A stretch of DNA of 50,704 bases from Bacteroidota bacterium (lineage in GTDB: Bacteria > Bacteroidota > Rhodothermia > Rhodothermales > JANQRZ01): NCBI GenBank assembly GCA_038746285.1, contig JBCDKT010000029.1:1-50704 (forward strand), read 5' to 3'. The position numbers and the translations under genes were made by a program. The notes beneath the pieces are model-generated. The model searched no databases. It had not been told where the DNA came from and was given only the letters and a program-made list of their open reading frames with translations. Below, in pieces: positions 15,958 to 23,142 of this stretch (position 1 is its first letter; every line of letters begins with the position of its first letter).

Positions 15958-16404
15958 GTGACTCAGGCAGAGATCACCGTCCGAACAGCCTTCGAGAGCG
16001 ACCTCGTCTTCGTCTCCCAGGACGGCCATCTTCCTAGCCCCGCCGTGAGACGGAAGGTGGGCGACGGCGACGTGTACATCGCACGCCGGGGCGACAAGCC
16101 AGTCGGGTACCTTCGGCTGGAGTGGCTGTGGTCGAAGCTCCCGTACATCGAACTCATCCTCGTCCTGCAGCCCCACCGCCGCGTCGGGGTCGGGCGTGCG
16201 CTCCTCGCGCACGTCGAGGCCGAGGCCTCCAGTCGGGGGCACACCGTACTCTACAGTTCGTCGCAAGCGGACGAGCCGGAGCCGCAGGCTTGGCACCGGC
16301 GCATGGGGTTCGAGGAGTGCGGTTTGCTGGCTGGGGTGAACGATGGTGGCATCGGGGAGGTGTTTTTCCGCAAGTCTCTTGACACCATCCGCAGGGTAGT
16401 ATAG
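15958..16404 (+). CDS. GNAT-family N-acetyltransferase
   Basis: The 148-residue GNAT fold has ITVRTAFESDLVFVSQD at the start, DKPVGYLRLEW, the beta4 strand YIELILVLQPHRR, and the acetyl-CoA-binding motif A HRRVGVGRALLAHVEAEA (about 77-94, Q/R-x-x-G-x-G/A). AWHRRMGFEECGLLAG follows as motif B. It probably acetylates a small molecule; the substrate is unknown. Translation starts at GTG (15958), 15 bases after the preceding gene, with GAGACGGGAG as ribosome-binding site, so the two are cotranscribed. It is convergent with sixA. Confidence 0.88.
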   Translation: MTQAEITVRTAFESDLVFVSQDGHLPSPAVRRKVGDGDVYIARRGDKPVGYLRLEWLWSKLPYIELILVLQPHRRVGVGRALLAHVEAEASSRGHTVLYSSSQADEPEPQAWHRRMGFEECGLLAGVNDGGIGEVFFRKSLDTIRRVV

Positions 16405-16419
16405 CTACCGACCGTAGTC

Positions 16420-16911
16420 CTACCCCAGCGCTTTCGGCGGGACGAGCCAGATCAGTTCGCCCTGGCCGAAGCCCACGTCGCGCCAGCGTGTGACGCCGAC
16501 ATCGACGCGGGCGAGCGCGGCTGTCGGGAAGCGGACGGCGCTGCCGCCGGTGAGGCGGCTGACAGTCTCGCCCCAGCCGGGCTGGTGACCGACGAGCAGC
16601 AGCACCTCCGCCTCGTCGTCTTGGGCACGGATGGTCCGCAGCAGTTCGCGGGGCCCCGCCCCGTAGAGGTCGCGCGCCTCGTGCACCGGAGCCTCTAGCT
16701 CCCCGGCCCCGCGCACGATGTCGAGCGTGGTGCGCGCCCGCACGGCCGTCGAGGTGACAATCCGGTCCGGGAGCACGCCGCTCACGAGCAGGAACCGCCC
16801 CATCGTCTCGGCGGCCTTCCGGCCTCGCTTGCCCAGCGGGCGCTCGTGGTCGTGGTCGAACTCGGCGTTCCAGTCGGACTTGCCGTGGCGGAGGAGGAGG
16901 ATCGTTTTCAT
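16420..16911 (-). CDS. sixA: Phosphohistidine phosphatase SixA
   Basis: This 163-residue histidine-phosphatase fold enzyme dephosphorylates phosphohistidine (or small phosphates). The catalytic RHG motif is LLLRHGKSDWN (about 5-15), with TSTAVRARTTLDIV and LLLVGHQPGWGETVSRL giving the second catalytic His. The start ATG at 16911 gives the canonical MKTILLLRHGKSDW beginning. It lies downstream of the AI-2E/histidine kinase cluster on the same strand, 72 bases away and separated by a strong inverted repeat. A phosphohistidine phosphatase beside a histidine kinase is suggestive but not proof of a shared pathway. Confidence 0.95.
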   Translation of the reverse strand: MKTILLLRHGKSDWNAEFDHDHERPLGKRGRKAAETMGRFLLVSGVLPDRIVTSTAVRARTTLDIVRGAGELEAPVHEARDLYGAGPRELLRTIRAQDDEAEVLLLVGHQPGWGETVSRLTGGSAVRFPTAALARVDVGVTRWRDVGFGQGELIWLVPPKALG

Positions 16912-16921
16912 GGGGTGTGGT

Positions 16922-16987
16922 GCGTGAGACGTGATGCGTACCCGTCGCCTCACCGAGTGCTACCTGGTCTCACGAGGTACGCATCAC
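16922..16987. repeat. Inverted repeat with 12-bp perfect arms, period 7
   Basis: GTGATGCGTACC (16931-16942) is the exact reverse complement of 16976-16987. Around it stand GTGAGAC (16924-16930) and GTCTCAC (16968-16974), also complementary but in permuted order. This is what a 7-mer word list copied in inverse orientation would produce (GCGTGAG, ACGTGAT, GCGTACC / TGGTCTC, ACGAGGT, ACGCATC). The right arm overlaps the stop codon of the AI-2E gene. It may terminate or insulate the signalling operon ahead of sixA. Confidence 0.75.
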
Positions 16988-18009
16988 GAAAAGCGGTAGC
17001 TGCGGAAGGTGGTGACGAACTCGTGGACGAGCACCTTGAGCACGGCGGCCGTCGGCACGGCGAGCAGGAGGCCCAGGATGCCGAACGCCTCGCCGGCGAC
17101 GAGGAGCACAACCAGGATCGCAAGCGGGTGGAGTTCGACGTTCTGCGCCAGTAGGAGGGGCTGCGAGATGAAGTTGTCGATCATCTGGATCGCCGAGAAC
17201 GACAGGAAGATCGGGACGACGAAGGAGAAGGAGCCGGTCGTGACGGTCGAGACCGTGACGGCGACCGCACCGCCGATGAACGGGCCGAGGAACGGGATCA
17301 TGTTCGCCACGCCGGCCACCAGGCCGATGAGGAAGTAGTACTCGACCCCGATCAGCCAGAGCGCGAGCGTCGCCAGCAGCCCGACGATCGTCGCCGCGAG
17401 GAGCTGGCCGCGGAGGTAGCCGCCGAGCTGGGCGTCGGCCCGGCGGAGGGCACTGAGGGTGAACTCGAAATAGCGGTTCGGGACGAGGCCGATGAAGCCC
17501 CTGCGGAAGCGCCGCCCGTCGCGCAGCAGGAAGAACGCGATCACCGGCACCACCACGACCTGCACCGCCAGCCCGAGCACGCCCGGTACCATCGCCACGA
17601 TGTTGCCGAAGTGCTGCCCGGTAGCGTCGGCCAGCCAGGTGCGCAGGTCCGGCGCGTCCAGCCCCAGCGGCTCGGCCCAACCCCCGACCCAGAGGTCGAT
17701 CTCGGCCACCATCTCGCTCGCTGCCGTCATGTCGATGCCTTCGCGCAGTGCCCGGACCTGGGCGGCGAGGGCCGGAAACAGCAGCGTAAGCGGGAGGCCG
17801 AGGCCGAGAAGAGCGCTGAAAAATACCGTCGCCGCGGCCCCGGTCCGCCCCATCCCGCGCGCTTCGAGCCGCCCTACGAGGGGGTCCAGGAGATAGGCCA
17901 GCAGCGCCCCGAGCACGACCATCTGGACGACGCTGCCGACCGGGCGCAGCAGCCACACGGCAGTGGCAAGTCCCGCTGCTACGAGCAGCCCCTTAGCCCA
18001 CCGTGACAT
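16984..18009 (-). CDS. AI-2E family permease-like protein
   Basis: This 341-residue polytopic membrane protein of the AI-2E/PerM (UPF0118) family has about eight hydrophobic segments and the family motifs LLAYLLDPLVGRLEARG (about 37-53), PVIAFFLLRDGRRFRR (about 155-170), QLGGYLRGQLLAATIVG, VANMIPFLGPFIGGAVA and QMIDNFISQPLLLAQNVELHP. Members export small molecules or ions or act as Na/H antiporters; AI-2 transport is established for only a few. It overlaps the cyclic-nucleotide-binding gene by 17 bases as the last gene of the signalling cluster, so its activity may be tied to the second messenger (inference). Confidence 0.93.
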   Translation of the reverse strand: MSRWAKGLLVAAGLATAVWLLRPVGSVVQMVVLGALLAYLLDPLVGRLEARGMGRTGAAATVFFSALLGLGLPLTLLFPALAAQVRALREGIDMTAASEMVAEIDLWVGGWAEPLGLDAPDLRTWLADATGQHFGNIVAMVPGVLGLAVQVVVVPVIAFFLLRDGRRFRRGFIGLVPNRYFEFTLSALRRADAQLGGYLRGQLLAATIVGLLATLALWLIGVEYYFLIGLVAGVANMIPFLGPFIGGAVAVTVSTVTTGSFSFVVPIFLSFSAIQMIDNFISQPLLLAQNVELHPLAILVVLLVAGEAFGILGLLLAVPTAAVLKVLVHEFVTTFRSYRFS

Positions 18010-18535
18010 CGCGGGCTCCGTTGGATTGGACGCTCTCCTCGGCGGCAGCAGCCTGTGCGTGCAAGCGTTCGAGCTGCTCGTCGGCGTGGACGAGGCGCGC
18101 GCCGAGGGTGCGGGCCAGAGGCAGGAGCAGCTTCACGCCCAGCCGGGGGGCGCGCTTGACGAGGTCGTAGAGCTCAGGCTGGAAGAGGCCGTACAGGGTG
18201 GTCGCAGTCGTCGCCACGGCGCGAGCCGAGCGCGGCGTCTCGTTCAAGAGGGCAATCTCGCCGAAGACGTCGCCGACGCCGAGGTCGGCCAGGACGCGGT
18301 TCGTCGGCTCGTGCACGATGTCGACCGTTCCCTCTTCGATGACGTACATCCCGACGCCCGGGTCGTCTTGGCGGAAGATGACCTCACCGGCTCGGTATTC
18401 CCGGCGGTAGAGGATCTTGCGCACCTCGGCGATCTCGCGCCGGTCGAGGTCGGCGAACATCGGCACCTGGCGCAGCAGCGCCGCGGGCCCCGTCTCGTCT
18501 CGGGAGCGGAAGATGTTGTCCCAGAGGCTATCCAT
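17993..18535 (-). CDS. Cyclic-nucleotide-binding domain protein
   Basis: This 180-residue protein is a single cNMP-binding (CAP_ED) domain at about 22-140 (ALLRQVPMFADLDRREIAEV, FRQDDPGVGMYVIEEGTVDI). The phosphate-binding cassette appears as VGDVFGEIALLNETPRSARA, with Glu and Arg in the positions that contact the ribose and phosphate (G-E-x-A-L-L-x(3)-P-R-S-A). There is no DNA-binding domain; instead a C-terminal helical region, probably coiled coil (LGARLVHADEQLERLHAQAA), follows. It overlaps the histidine kinase stop by 8 bases and the AI-2E start by 17, so it is strictly coupled. It is the likely reader of the nucleotide made by the cyclase at 19754-21229; ligand identity is unknown. Confidence 0.92.
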   Translation of the reverse strand: MDSLWDNIFRSRDETGPAALLRQVPMFADLDRREIAEVRKILYRREYRAGEVIFRQDDPGVGMYVIEEGTVDIVHEPTNRVLADLGVGDVFGEIALLNETPRSARAVATTATTLYGLFQPELYDLVKRAPRLGVKLLLPLARTLGARLVHADEQLERLHAQAAAAEESVQSNGARDVTVG

Positions 18536-19433
18536 CGGCGGCGGGCAGGCGCTGGTCTGTCTGGGGCAAGGTAATGACGAAGGTCGTCCCCTCGCCCTCC
18601 TCCGTCTCGACCGCCATCGTCCCGCCGTGCCCGACGGTGACGATCTCGTAGGAGAGCGACAGCCCCAGCCCGGTCCCTGTCCCGACAGGCTTGGTCGTGA
18701 AGAACGGCTCGAAGATGCGCGCCCGCACGGACTCCGGGATGCCGGTCCCGTTGTCGCCGATGCGGACCTCGACCTCGTCGCCGCGCAGGCTCGTCCGCAC
18801 CGAGACCACGGGGCGGAACGACTCGCCGGCGGCGTCCTTCTGCTCCGCCTTCGAGCGCGTAGCCGAGAACGCGTTGTTGGCGAGGTTGATGAACACGCGC
18901 CCGATCTCCTGCGGGATGATCTCCAGGTGCTCCACCTCAGGGTCGAGGTCGAACTCGATGGTGGTGTTGAAGTGCGGGTCGGAGGCGCGCATGCCGTGAT
19001 AGGCGAGGTTGACGTACTGCTTGACGAGCGCGTTGAGGTCGACCGCCTGGCGCTGGTCGTCGTTGCTGCGGGAGTGCATGAGCATGCTGCGGACCGTCGC
19101 GTCGGCGCGCTCGCCGTGCTCGCGGATTTTCTCCGCGTTGTGGGTCATGTCGTCGAGGATGTCCCCGACCTCGTCCAGCACCTCGCCGGCCGGGCGGTCG
19201 CGCTGCTCGCCGAGTTCCTCGCGCAGCTCGCGGGCGAGGTCCACGAGGAGCTGGGCGAAGTTGTTGACGAAGTTGAGCGGGTTCTTGATCTCGTGCGCGA
19301 TCCCGGCGGTGAGCTGCCCGAGCGAGGCCATCTTGCGGGCCTGGAGGAGCTGGTCCTGCGCGATGCGGAGGCTCTCCCTAGCTCTCTCCGCCTCGGCCTG
19401 CGCCGCTTCTAGCTCGGTCTGTGTGTCAGCCAT
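18528..19433 (-). CDS. Soluble sensor histidine kinase
   Basis: This 301-residue kinase has an N-terminal coiled coil (1-35, rich in A/E/R/Q), H-box ASLGQLTAGIAHEIKNPLNF with the phospho-acceptor His47, N-box EIGRVFINLANNAFSAT, G1 box DNGTGIPESV, F box FEPFFTTKP and G2 box GTGTGLGLSLSYEIV. It is complete, but has no sensor or membrane domain. Its ATG abuts the TAG of a 51-residue membrane protein without a gap, so that protein may supply the membrane anchor. It overlaps the cNMP-binding gene by 8 bases. The probable target is Asp78 of the REC-cyclase encoded upstream in the same cluster (inference from neighbourhood). Confidence 0.95.
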   Translation of the reverse strand: MADTQTELEAAQAEAERARESLRIAQDQLLQARKMASLGQLTAGIAHEIKNPLNFVNNFAQLLVDLARELREELGEQRDRPAGEVLDEVGDILDDMTHNAEKIREHGERADATVRSMLMHSRSNDDQRQAVDLNALVKQYVNLAYHGMRASDPHFNTTIEFDLDPEVEHLEIIPQEIGRVFINLANNAFSATRSKAEQKDAAGESFRPVVSVRTSLRGDEVEVRIGDNGTGIPESVRARIFEPFFTTKPVGTGTGLGLSLSYEIVTVGHGGTMAVETEEGEGTTFVITLPQTDQRLPAADG

Positions 19434-19589
19434 CTATCGTGCCCCTTTGGTTCGCGCTCGTTCGTCCCGCAGCCGGTCCAGCTCGTCCCGCAGCCGCGCG
19501 TTCTCCTTCGCCTGCTGCCGTCCCCACCACCAGAGCCACGCCGCGAGCGCGACGACGGCAACGCGGAAGACGAGCAGCAGCGGGTCCAT
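19434..19589 (-). CDS. 51-residue membrane/coiled-coil protein coupled to the histidine kinase
   Basis: The peptide begins MDPLLLVFRVAVVALAAWLW (one transmembrane helix, about 3-21) and continues with a charged heptad segment (KENARLRDELDRLRDE). Its stop TAG immediately precedes the kinase ATG (19433). The helix-plus-coiled-coil layout mirrors the coiled coil that opens the kinase, suggesting a two-protein membrane sensor. The start ATG at 19589 lies at the end of a tandem-repeat spacer. I know no family for it; reality rests on composition, coupling and position. Confidence 0.6.
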   Translation of the reverse strand: MDPLLLVFRVAVVALAAWLWWWGRQQAKENARLRDELDRLRDERARTKGAR

Positions 19590-19611
19590 TGGGCGGAGGA
19601 CAGAAGACAGA

Positions 19612-19686
19612 GGACGGAGGACGGTGGGACGGAGGACGGTGGGACGGAGGACGGTGGGACGGAGGACGGTGGGACGGAGGACGGTG
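19612..19686. repeat. Five perfect tandem copies of a 15-bp unit
   Basis: GGACGGAGGACGGTG is repeated five times without change (19612-19626, 19627-19641, 19642-19656, 19657-19671, 19672-19686), preceded by degenerate copies (GGCGGAGGACAGAAGACAGA from 19592). Each unit is a 7-mer plus an 8-mer. It fills the spacer between the cyclase gene and the small membrane gene. Identical copies imply recent slippage and likely length variation between strains, so it could tune expression of the downstream kinase genes. Confidence 0.9.
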
Positions 19687-19753
19687 AGCGCGTTGCGCGG
19701 CGGTCTCGTCAACTTGATTGGCCTTATTTGACTCTCCCACTCTCCCACTTCGC

Positions 19754-21229
19754 TCAGCCGACGCGGCCGGCGGCTTCGTCGAGGTAGCCGCGCAGCGAAA
19801 GCGCGACGGCTTCGGGGACGGAGGTGAAGTGGATCGTCCAGCCGTCGTCCCCGCGTTCGAGCACTTTGGCGTAGGCGTTCCCGACCGGTTCGTCGGTGGC
19901 GTCGCGGATCGGGACGTGCAGCTTGAGGTCGGTGAATGGGTCGAGGGGGTAGTCCGTGCGGAGGCGGCCGGCGGCCGGGGACAGCGCGGTCAGGTCAGCG
20001 TCGACGGCCTCGTCGCCGAGTTGCTTGCCGTCGAGGATGTGGAAGCGGACCGGGAGCGGGCGCGGGAGCGGCTGGAGCGCGCGCGTCTCGGTGGGCAGTT
20101 GGAGGTCGACGTGGCCGCCGACGCCGGCCACGTCGAAGAGCGGGATCGGGGCGGAGAAGCCTTTTGCGGCCAGTTCCATCGTCCGTCGGATGCGGACATC
20201 TGCGCCGGCCTCGGCCTTCGTCGCGGCCGAGACCAGGACCTGGCCGCCGACCGTCGCCGACTCGATCCGGCCCGCCACGTTGACCGGGCTGCCGACGACG
20301 CCGTACTTCATCCGCTTCTCAGAGCCGATGTTGCCGACGACCACGTCGCCGGTGTTGATCCCGATGCCCATCTGAAGCGGCCGGTGCCCCATCGCCCGGA
20401 CCTGCTCGTTGACGTCGGTCATCGCCTGCTGCATCGCCACGGCGCAGGCCACGGCGCGGCGGGCGTGGTCCTCACGCTCGACCGGCGCGCCGAAGAGGAC
20501 GAGGAGGCCGTCGCCGAGGTACTCGTCTATCGTCCCGCCGTAGGTCCCGATCACGTCGGCCATCGCGCCGAGGTGGATGTTGAGCACGTCGAGGACCTGC
20601 TCCGGTGCGAGGCGCTCGGCCATCGTCGAGAAGCCGCGCAGGTCGGCCATCATAATCGAGACGCGGCGGCGTTCGCCGCCAAGCTGGGTCGCCTCCGGTC
20701 CGGCCAGAAGCGTCTCGGCGATCTCGTCGGAGAGGTAGCGCCCGACAGTCTCGCGGGCGTGCGCCGCCTGCTTCTCGTCGCGCACCCGGTCGAGCGCCTT
20801 GTCGATCGTCACCTCGAGGTCGTCGAGGTCGATGGGCTTGGTGAGGAAGTCGAACGCCCCCTGGTTCATCGCCGTGCGGATGTTCATCATATCGCCGTAC
20901 GCGGTGACCACAACCGCGCCGAGCACATCGTCCTCGCGCTTGAGGCGGGTCAGCTCGGCCAGGAGCGTCAGCCCGTCCATCCGCGGCATGTTGATGTCGG
21001 TCAGGACGAGGTCGATGTCGGGGTGCTCGCGGAGGTGCTCCAGGGCCTCTTCGCCGTCGGCGGCGAAGAGGAAGTCGAGCTCGCCCTTGCGGATGCGGCG
21101 GCGGAACTTCTGCTTGATCAGCGCGGCGAGGTCCGGCTCGTCGTCGGCCACGAGGATGTGCGCGCATCCGCTCGCCGCCTCGGGCTCGGCGGGGGCCGTC
21201 TCGTCGTGGCGGTCGGTGGGGCTGCTCAT
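19754..21229 (-). CDS. Response regulator fused to class III nucleotide cyclase
   Basis: This 491-residue two-domain enzyme has a REC domain at about 24-145 with phospho-acceptor Asp78 ([13 protein letters not shown]), acidic pair ADDEPD, VTAYGD and [12 protein letters not shown] linker helix leads to a class III catalytic domain at about 187-360: metal aspartates Asp196 (MADLRGFST) and Asp240 (LGDG), [14 protein letters not shown], and the transition-state pair Asn317 and Arg321 (VNVAGR). The base-specifying positions are unusual: Glu236 stands where adenylate cyclases have Lys, and Gly310 where they have Asp or Thr. So cAMP is not assured; cGMP or a pyrimidine product is possible. The C-terminal about 120 residues are unassigned (PilZ-like hydrophobics). 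It overlaps the MBL gene by 4 bases. The frame extends upstream, but ATG 21229 gives the REC start. Confidence 0.95.
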   Translation of the reverse strand: MSSPTDRHDETAPAEPEAASGCAHILVADDEPDLAALIKQKFRRRIRKGELDFLFAADGEEALEHLREHPDIDLVLTDINMPRMDGLTLLAELTRLKREDDVLGAVVVTAYGDMMNIRTAMNQGAFDFLTKPIDLDDLEVTIDKALDRVRDEKQAAHARETVGRYLSDEIAETLLAGPEATQLGGERRRVSIMMADLRGFSTMAERLAPEQVLDVLNIHLGAMADVIGTYGGTIDEYLGDGLLVLFGAPVEREDHARRAVACAVAMQQAMTDVNEQVRAMGHRPLQMGIGINTGDVVVGNIGSEKRMKYGVVGSPVNVAGRIESATVGGQVLVSAATKAEAGADVRIRRTMELAAKGFSAPIPLFDVAGVGGHVDLQLPTETRALQPLPRPLPVRFHILDGKQLGDEAVDADLTALSPAAGRLRTDYPLDPFTDLKLHVPIRDATDEPVGNAYAKVLERGDDGWTIHFTSVPEAVALSLRGYLDEAAGRVG

Positions 21230-22098
21230 AGCGTCTGTGCTTTCGTGGCCACGCTGCCGGGGTCGGGCGGCAGCGGATCGGCCTCGCCGAGGTGGAACGT
21301 GAGCCCCTCGTAGGCGACGGTGCAGGCGATGCCGTGTGGGCCGAGCGCTGCCCGCGCCCGCGCCTGGACGCGGTCGAGGTCGTCGTCGGTGCGGTCGGGG
21401 TCGTGGTGCGTCAGCACGAGGTGGCCGACGCCCGCCTCGACGGCGAGCTCGACGGCTTCGCTGACGCTGCTGTGCCCCCACCCGCGCCGCTCCTCGATCT
21501 CGTCTTCGAGGTACTGCGCGTCGTGGCAGAGCACGTCCGCGCCCTGGCAGAACGCGACGATCGTCTCGCGGGGCACAAGGCTCTCGTCGCCGAGTTCGTT
21601 GTCGGGCATGAACACGAAGCGCTGCCCCTCGTGCCCGACCCGGTAGCCGTAGGCTCCACCGGGGTGGTTGACGGCCTGGCGCGTCACCGGAAGCCCGTGC
21701 GCGCGCAGAAACGCCATCGGCTGTTCCCGCGTCCGCTGCACCGAGCACGGCAGGTCGCCCGGCCGGAGCGGGTAGTGGACGCCGTCGAAGAGCGCGAGCG
21801 GCGACCACGACGCCTCCTCGTAGTCGATCAGGTGGATCGTCCGGCCTTCCTCGTAGAGCGGGGCGAAGAATGGGAAGCCCGTGACGTGGTCGGCGTGGAG
21901 ATGGGTCAGGAGGACGAACAGGTCGTCGCCTCGGCCAAGCAGGGCGCGCCCGAGCGGCCGGATGCCGGTGCCGGCGTCGAGGACGAGCACGCGGTCGCCG
22001 AGCGCGACGGCGGCGCAGGTCGTGTGTCCACCGTAGCGGGCGAAGGCGGTGCCCGGCGCGGGCGTGGACCCCCGGACGCCGTAGAAAGTGACGGTCAT
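21226..22098 (-). CDS. MBL-fold metallo-hydrolase (PhnP-like group)
   Basis: This 290-residue metallo-beta-lactamase fold has the typical opening [13 protein letters not shown] and RYGGHTTC, then the metal motif THLHADH (His66, His68, Asp70, His71), [11 protein letters not shown] (His), MPDNELGD (Asp), [20 protein letters not shown] and [12 protein letters not shown] (His). The family includes phosphodiesterases acting on cyclic phosphates such as PhnP, and the phage anti-Pycsar nuclease Apyc1 shares the fold. It is encoded between PycTM (1-base overlap) and the cyclase (4-base overlap). A cyclic-nucleotide phosphodiesterase role is therefore an attractive inference, but fold and location are the only support. 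Confidence 0.92.
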   Translation of the reverse strand: MTVTFYGVRGSTPAPGTAFARYGGHTTCAAVALGDRVLVLDAGTGIRPLGRALLGRGDDLFVLLTHLHADHVTGFPFFAPLYEEGRTIHLIDYEEASWSPLALFDGVHYPLRPGDLPCSVQRTREQPMAFLRAHGLPVTRQAVNHPGGAYGYRVGHEGQRFVFMPDNELGDESLVPRETIVAFCQGADVLCHDAQYLEDEIEERRGWGHSSVSEAVELAVEAGVGHLVLTHHDPDRTDDDLDRVQARARAALGPHGIACTVAYEGLTFHLGEADPLPPDPGSVATKAQTL

Positions 22099-22940
22099 CA
22101 GGGGAGAGGAATCAGGGGCGCGGCGTTCGGGGCCGCGTCCGGGACCATCACAGTCGTCTCGGCGGGCTCCTGGCCGATCACGTCGGTCGCGATGAGAAAG
22201 TAGGTCCCGATGAAGAGGAGCACGCCAATGACGATGCTGAACATGAACACGGTGTAGGACGTGCGGAGAAGCCTGAACTTCGTCGTCAGCACGCTGCCCA
22301 GCCCGTAGAGGTCGCGGATCATGTTGCGGTAGAGCCGGTCGTTGTCCTGCATCAGTTCGGTCATCCCTTGCTCGAAGTCATCGCGCGTCATGTTCGCGTA
22401 GTGGCCGAAGAAGAGGATGTTGACACTCTCGTTTCGCACCTGGTCGAGCGTGACGACGTTGCTGTTGACGCGCGGTCGCGCCGAGCGGATGGCGAAGACC
22501 ATCGAGATCAGACACCCGATCATCAGCACCGAGGTCGGGACGAGCAGCCAGGGGTTGGAGTCGATCTTGGGCGAGATCGCGCCGAGCAGGATCGGGAGGA
22601 TCAGGCCGTTGATCGAGATCATGATGTTGGCCTTGGTGTCGGCCAGCGACGAGAGGTCCATGTGGACGCGGTACGAGGTCCGAAACATGGTCTCGACCCC
22701 TCGGCTCGTGCCGAGCGTGTCCTTCTTGTCGGCCTGCTTCGCCTCGGCCTTTTTCTTTTTGGCCTTTTTCTTGGCCTTGCGCTCGGCGCGTGCCTCCTCG
22801 ACTGCCTCGGCGGCGGCCTCGGCGACGGCCTCTACGTCGGCCGGCTCCAGTACGTCCGGCTCGGGATCGGCCTGGCCGTCGCCCGTCGCAGAGGCGTCTT
22901 CGGCCGGGGCACCCGGTGCGCGTTGCTCGTCAGCAGTCAT
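22098..22940 (-). CDS. PycTM (DUF5706) family membrane protein, Pycsar effector-like
   Basis: The 280-residue protein has a disordered acidic start, a Lys-rich stretch (54-73, [19 protein letters not shown]), then the PycTM core: [17 protein letters not shown] (96-112) entering helix 1, helix 2 at about 131-151, [20 protein letters not shown] (174-193), [20 protein letters not shown] (207-226) and helix 3 at about 232-252. These blocks correspond closely to the family, whose Bacteroidota members carry LSxIADxKAN, NLLFFGxF and KDIYxLGxVL. In Pycsar, such proteins disrupt the membrane on binding cCMP or cUMP. It is the first gene of the cluster and overlaps the MBL gene by one base. It lacks the HD domain that many Bacteroidota homologues carry. 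Confidence 0.9.
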   Translation of the reverse strand: MTADEQRAPGAPAEDASATGDGQADPEPDVLEPADVEAVAEAAAEAVEEARAERKAKKKAKKKKAEAKQADKKDTLGTSRGVETMFRTSYRVHMDLSSLADTKANIMISINGLILPILLGAISPKIDSNPWLLVPTSVLMIGCLISMVFAIRSARPRVNSNVVTLDQVRNESVNILFFGHYANMTRDDFEQGMTELMQDNDRLYRNMIRDLYGLGSVLTTKFRLLRTSYTVFMFSIVIGVLLFIGTYFLIATDVIGQEPAETTVMVPDAAPNAAPLIPLP

Positions 22941-23000
22941 GTGAGACTAGGTTGAACGGAAAGGGCGCGTCGTCTGGACAGCCCGACGCCTTCAGGCCAG

Positions 23001-23098
23001 GACGGCAGACGGCAGACCGCCGACGGGCGGATGGCACAGAGCACGACCGGCTGCGGTCTGCCGTCCGTGGTCTGCGGTCTGTCATCTCGTATCTCGTG
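23001..23098. repeat. Heptanucleotide-periodic inverted repeat upstream of the PycTM operon
   Basis: GACGGCAGACCGC (23008-23020) is the exact reverse complement of 23053-23065. The sequence divides into sevens almost without break: GACGGCA, GACGGCA, GACCGCC, GACGGGC, GGATGGC on the left, and TCTGCCG, TCCGTGG, TCTGCGG, TCTGTCA, TCTCGTA, TCTCGTG on the right. It stands between the barrel protein gene and PycTM, both on the minus strand, and can separate the two transcripts or lie in the PycTM leader. Confidence 0.75.
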
Positions 23099-23117
23099 CG
23101 GATTAGGCACCTCATCT

Positions 23118-23139
23118 GGCACAATATCGGCACAATATC
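23118..23139. repeat. Two tandem 11-mers just after the barrel gene stop
   Basis: GGCACAATATC occurs twice head to tail (23118-23128 and 23129-23139). An 11-base spacing places both copies on the same face of the DNA, as in operator half-sites. It lies four bases from the end of the 1243-residue gene and about 180 bases ahead of the PycTM start, and is AT-rich for this genome. Confidence 0.6.
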
Positions 23140-23142
23140 CGA

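Noticed and set aside
19612-19686. A CRISPR array
   Set aside because: The units are contiguous 15-mers without spacers and no cas genes are present.
19590-19748. Upstream extension of the small membrane protein with RPTVLRPTVL or HRPPSHRPPS-type repeats
   Set aside because: The repeats come from translating the 15-bp tandem DNA repeat, whose length is a multiple of three; the sensible start is the ATG at 19589.
16984-22940. Calling the cluster a standard Pycsar defence system
   Set aside because: Standard Pycsar is a two-gene cyclase/effector unit. Here the cyclase carries a REC domain and is accompanied by a kinase, a binding protein and a permease, and no neighbouring defence genes, integrase or mobile elements are visible.
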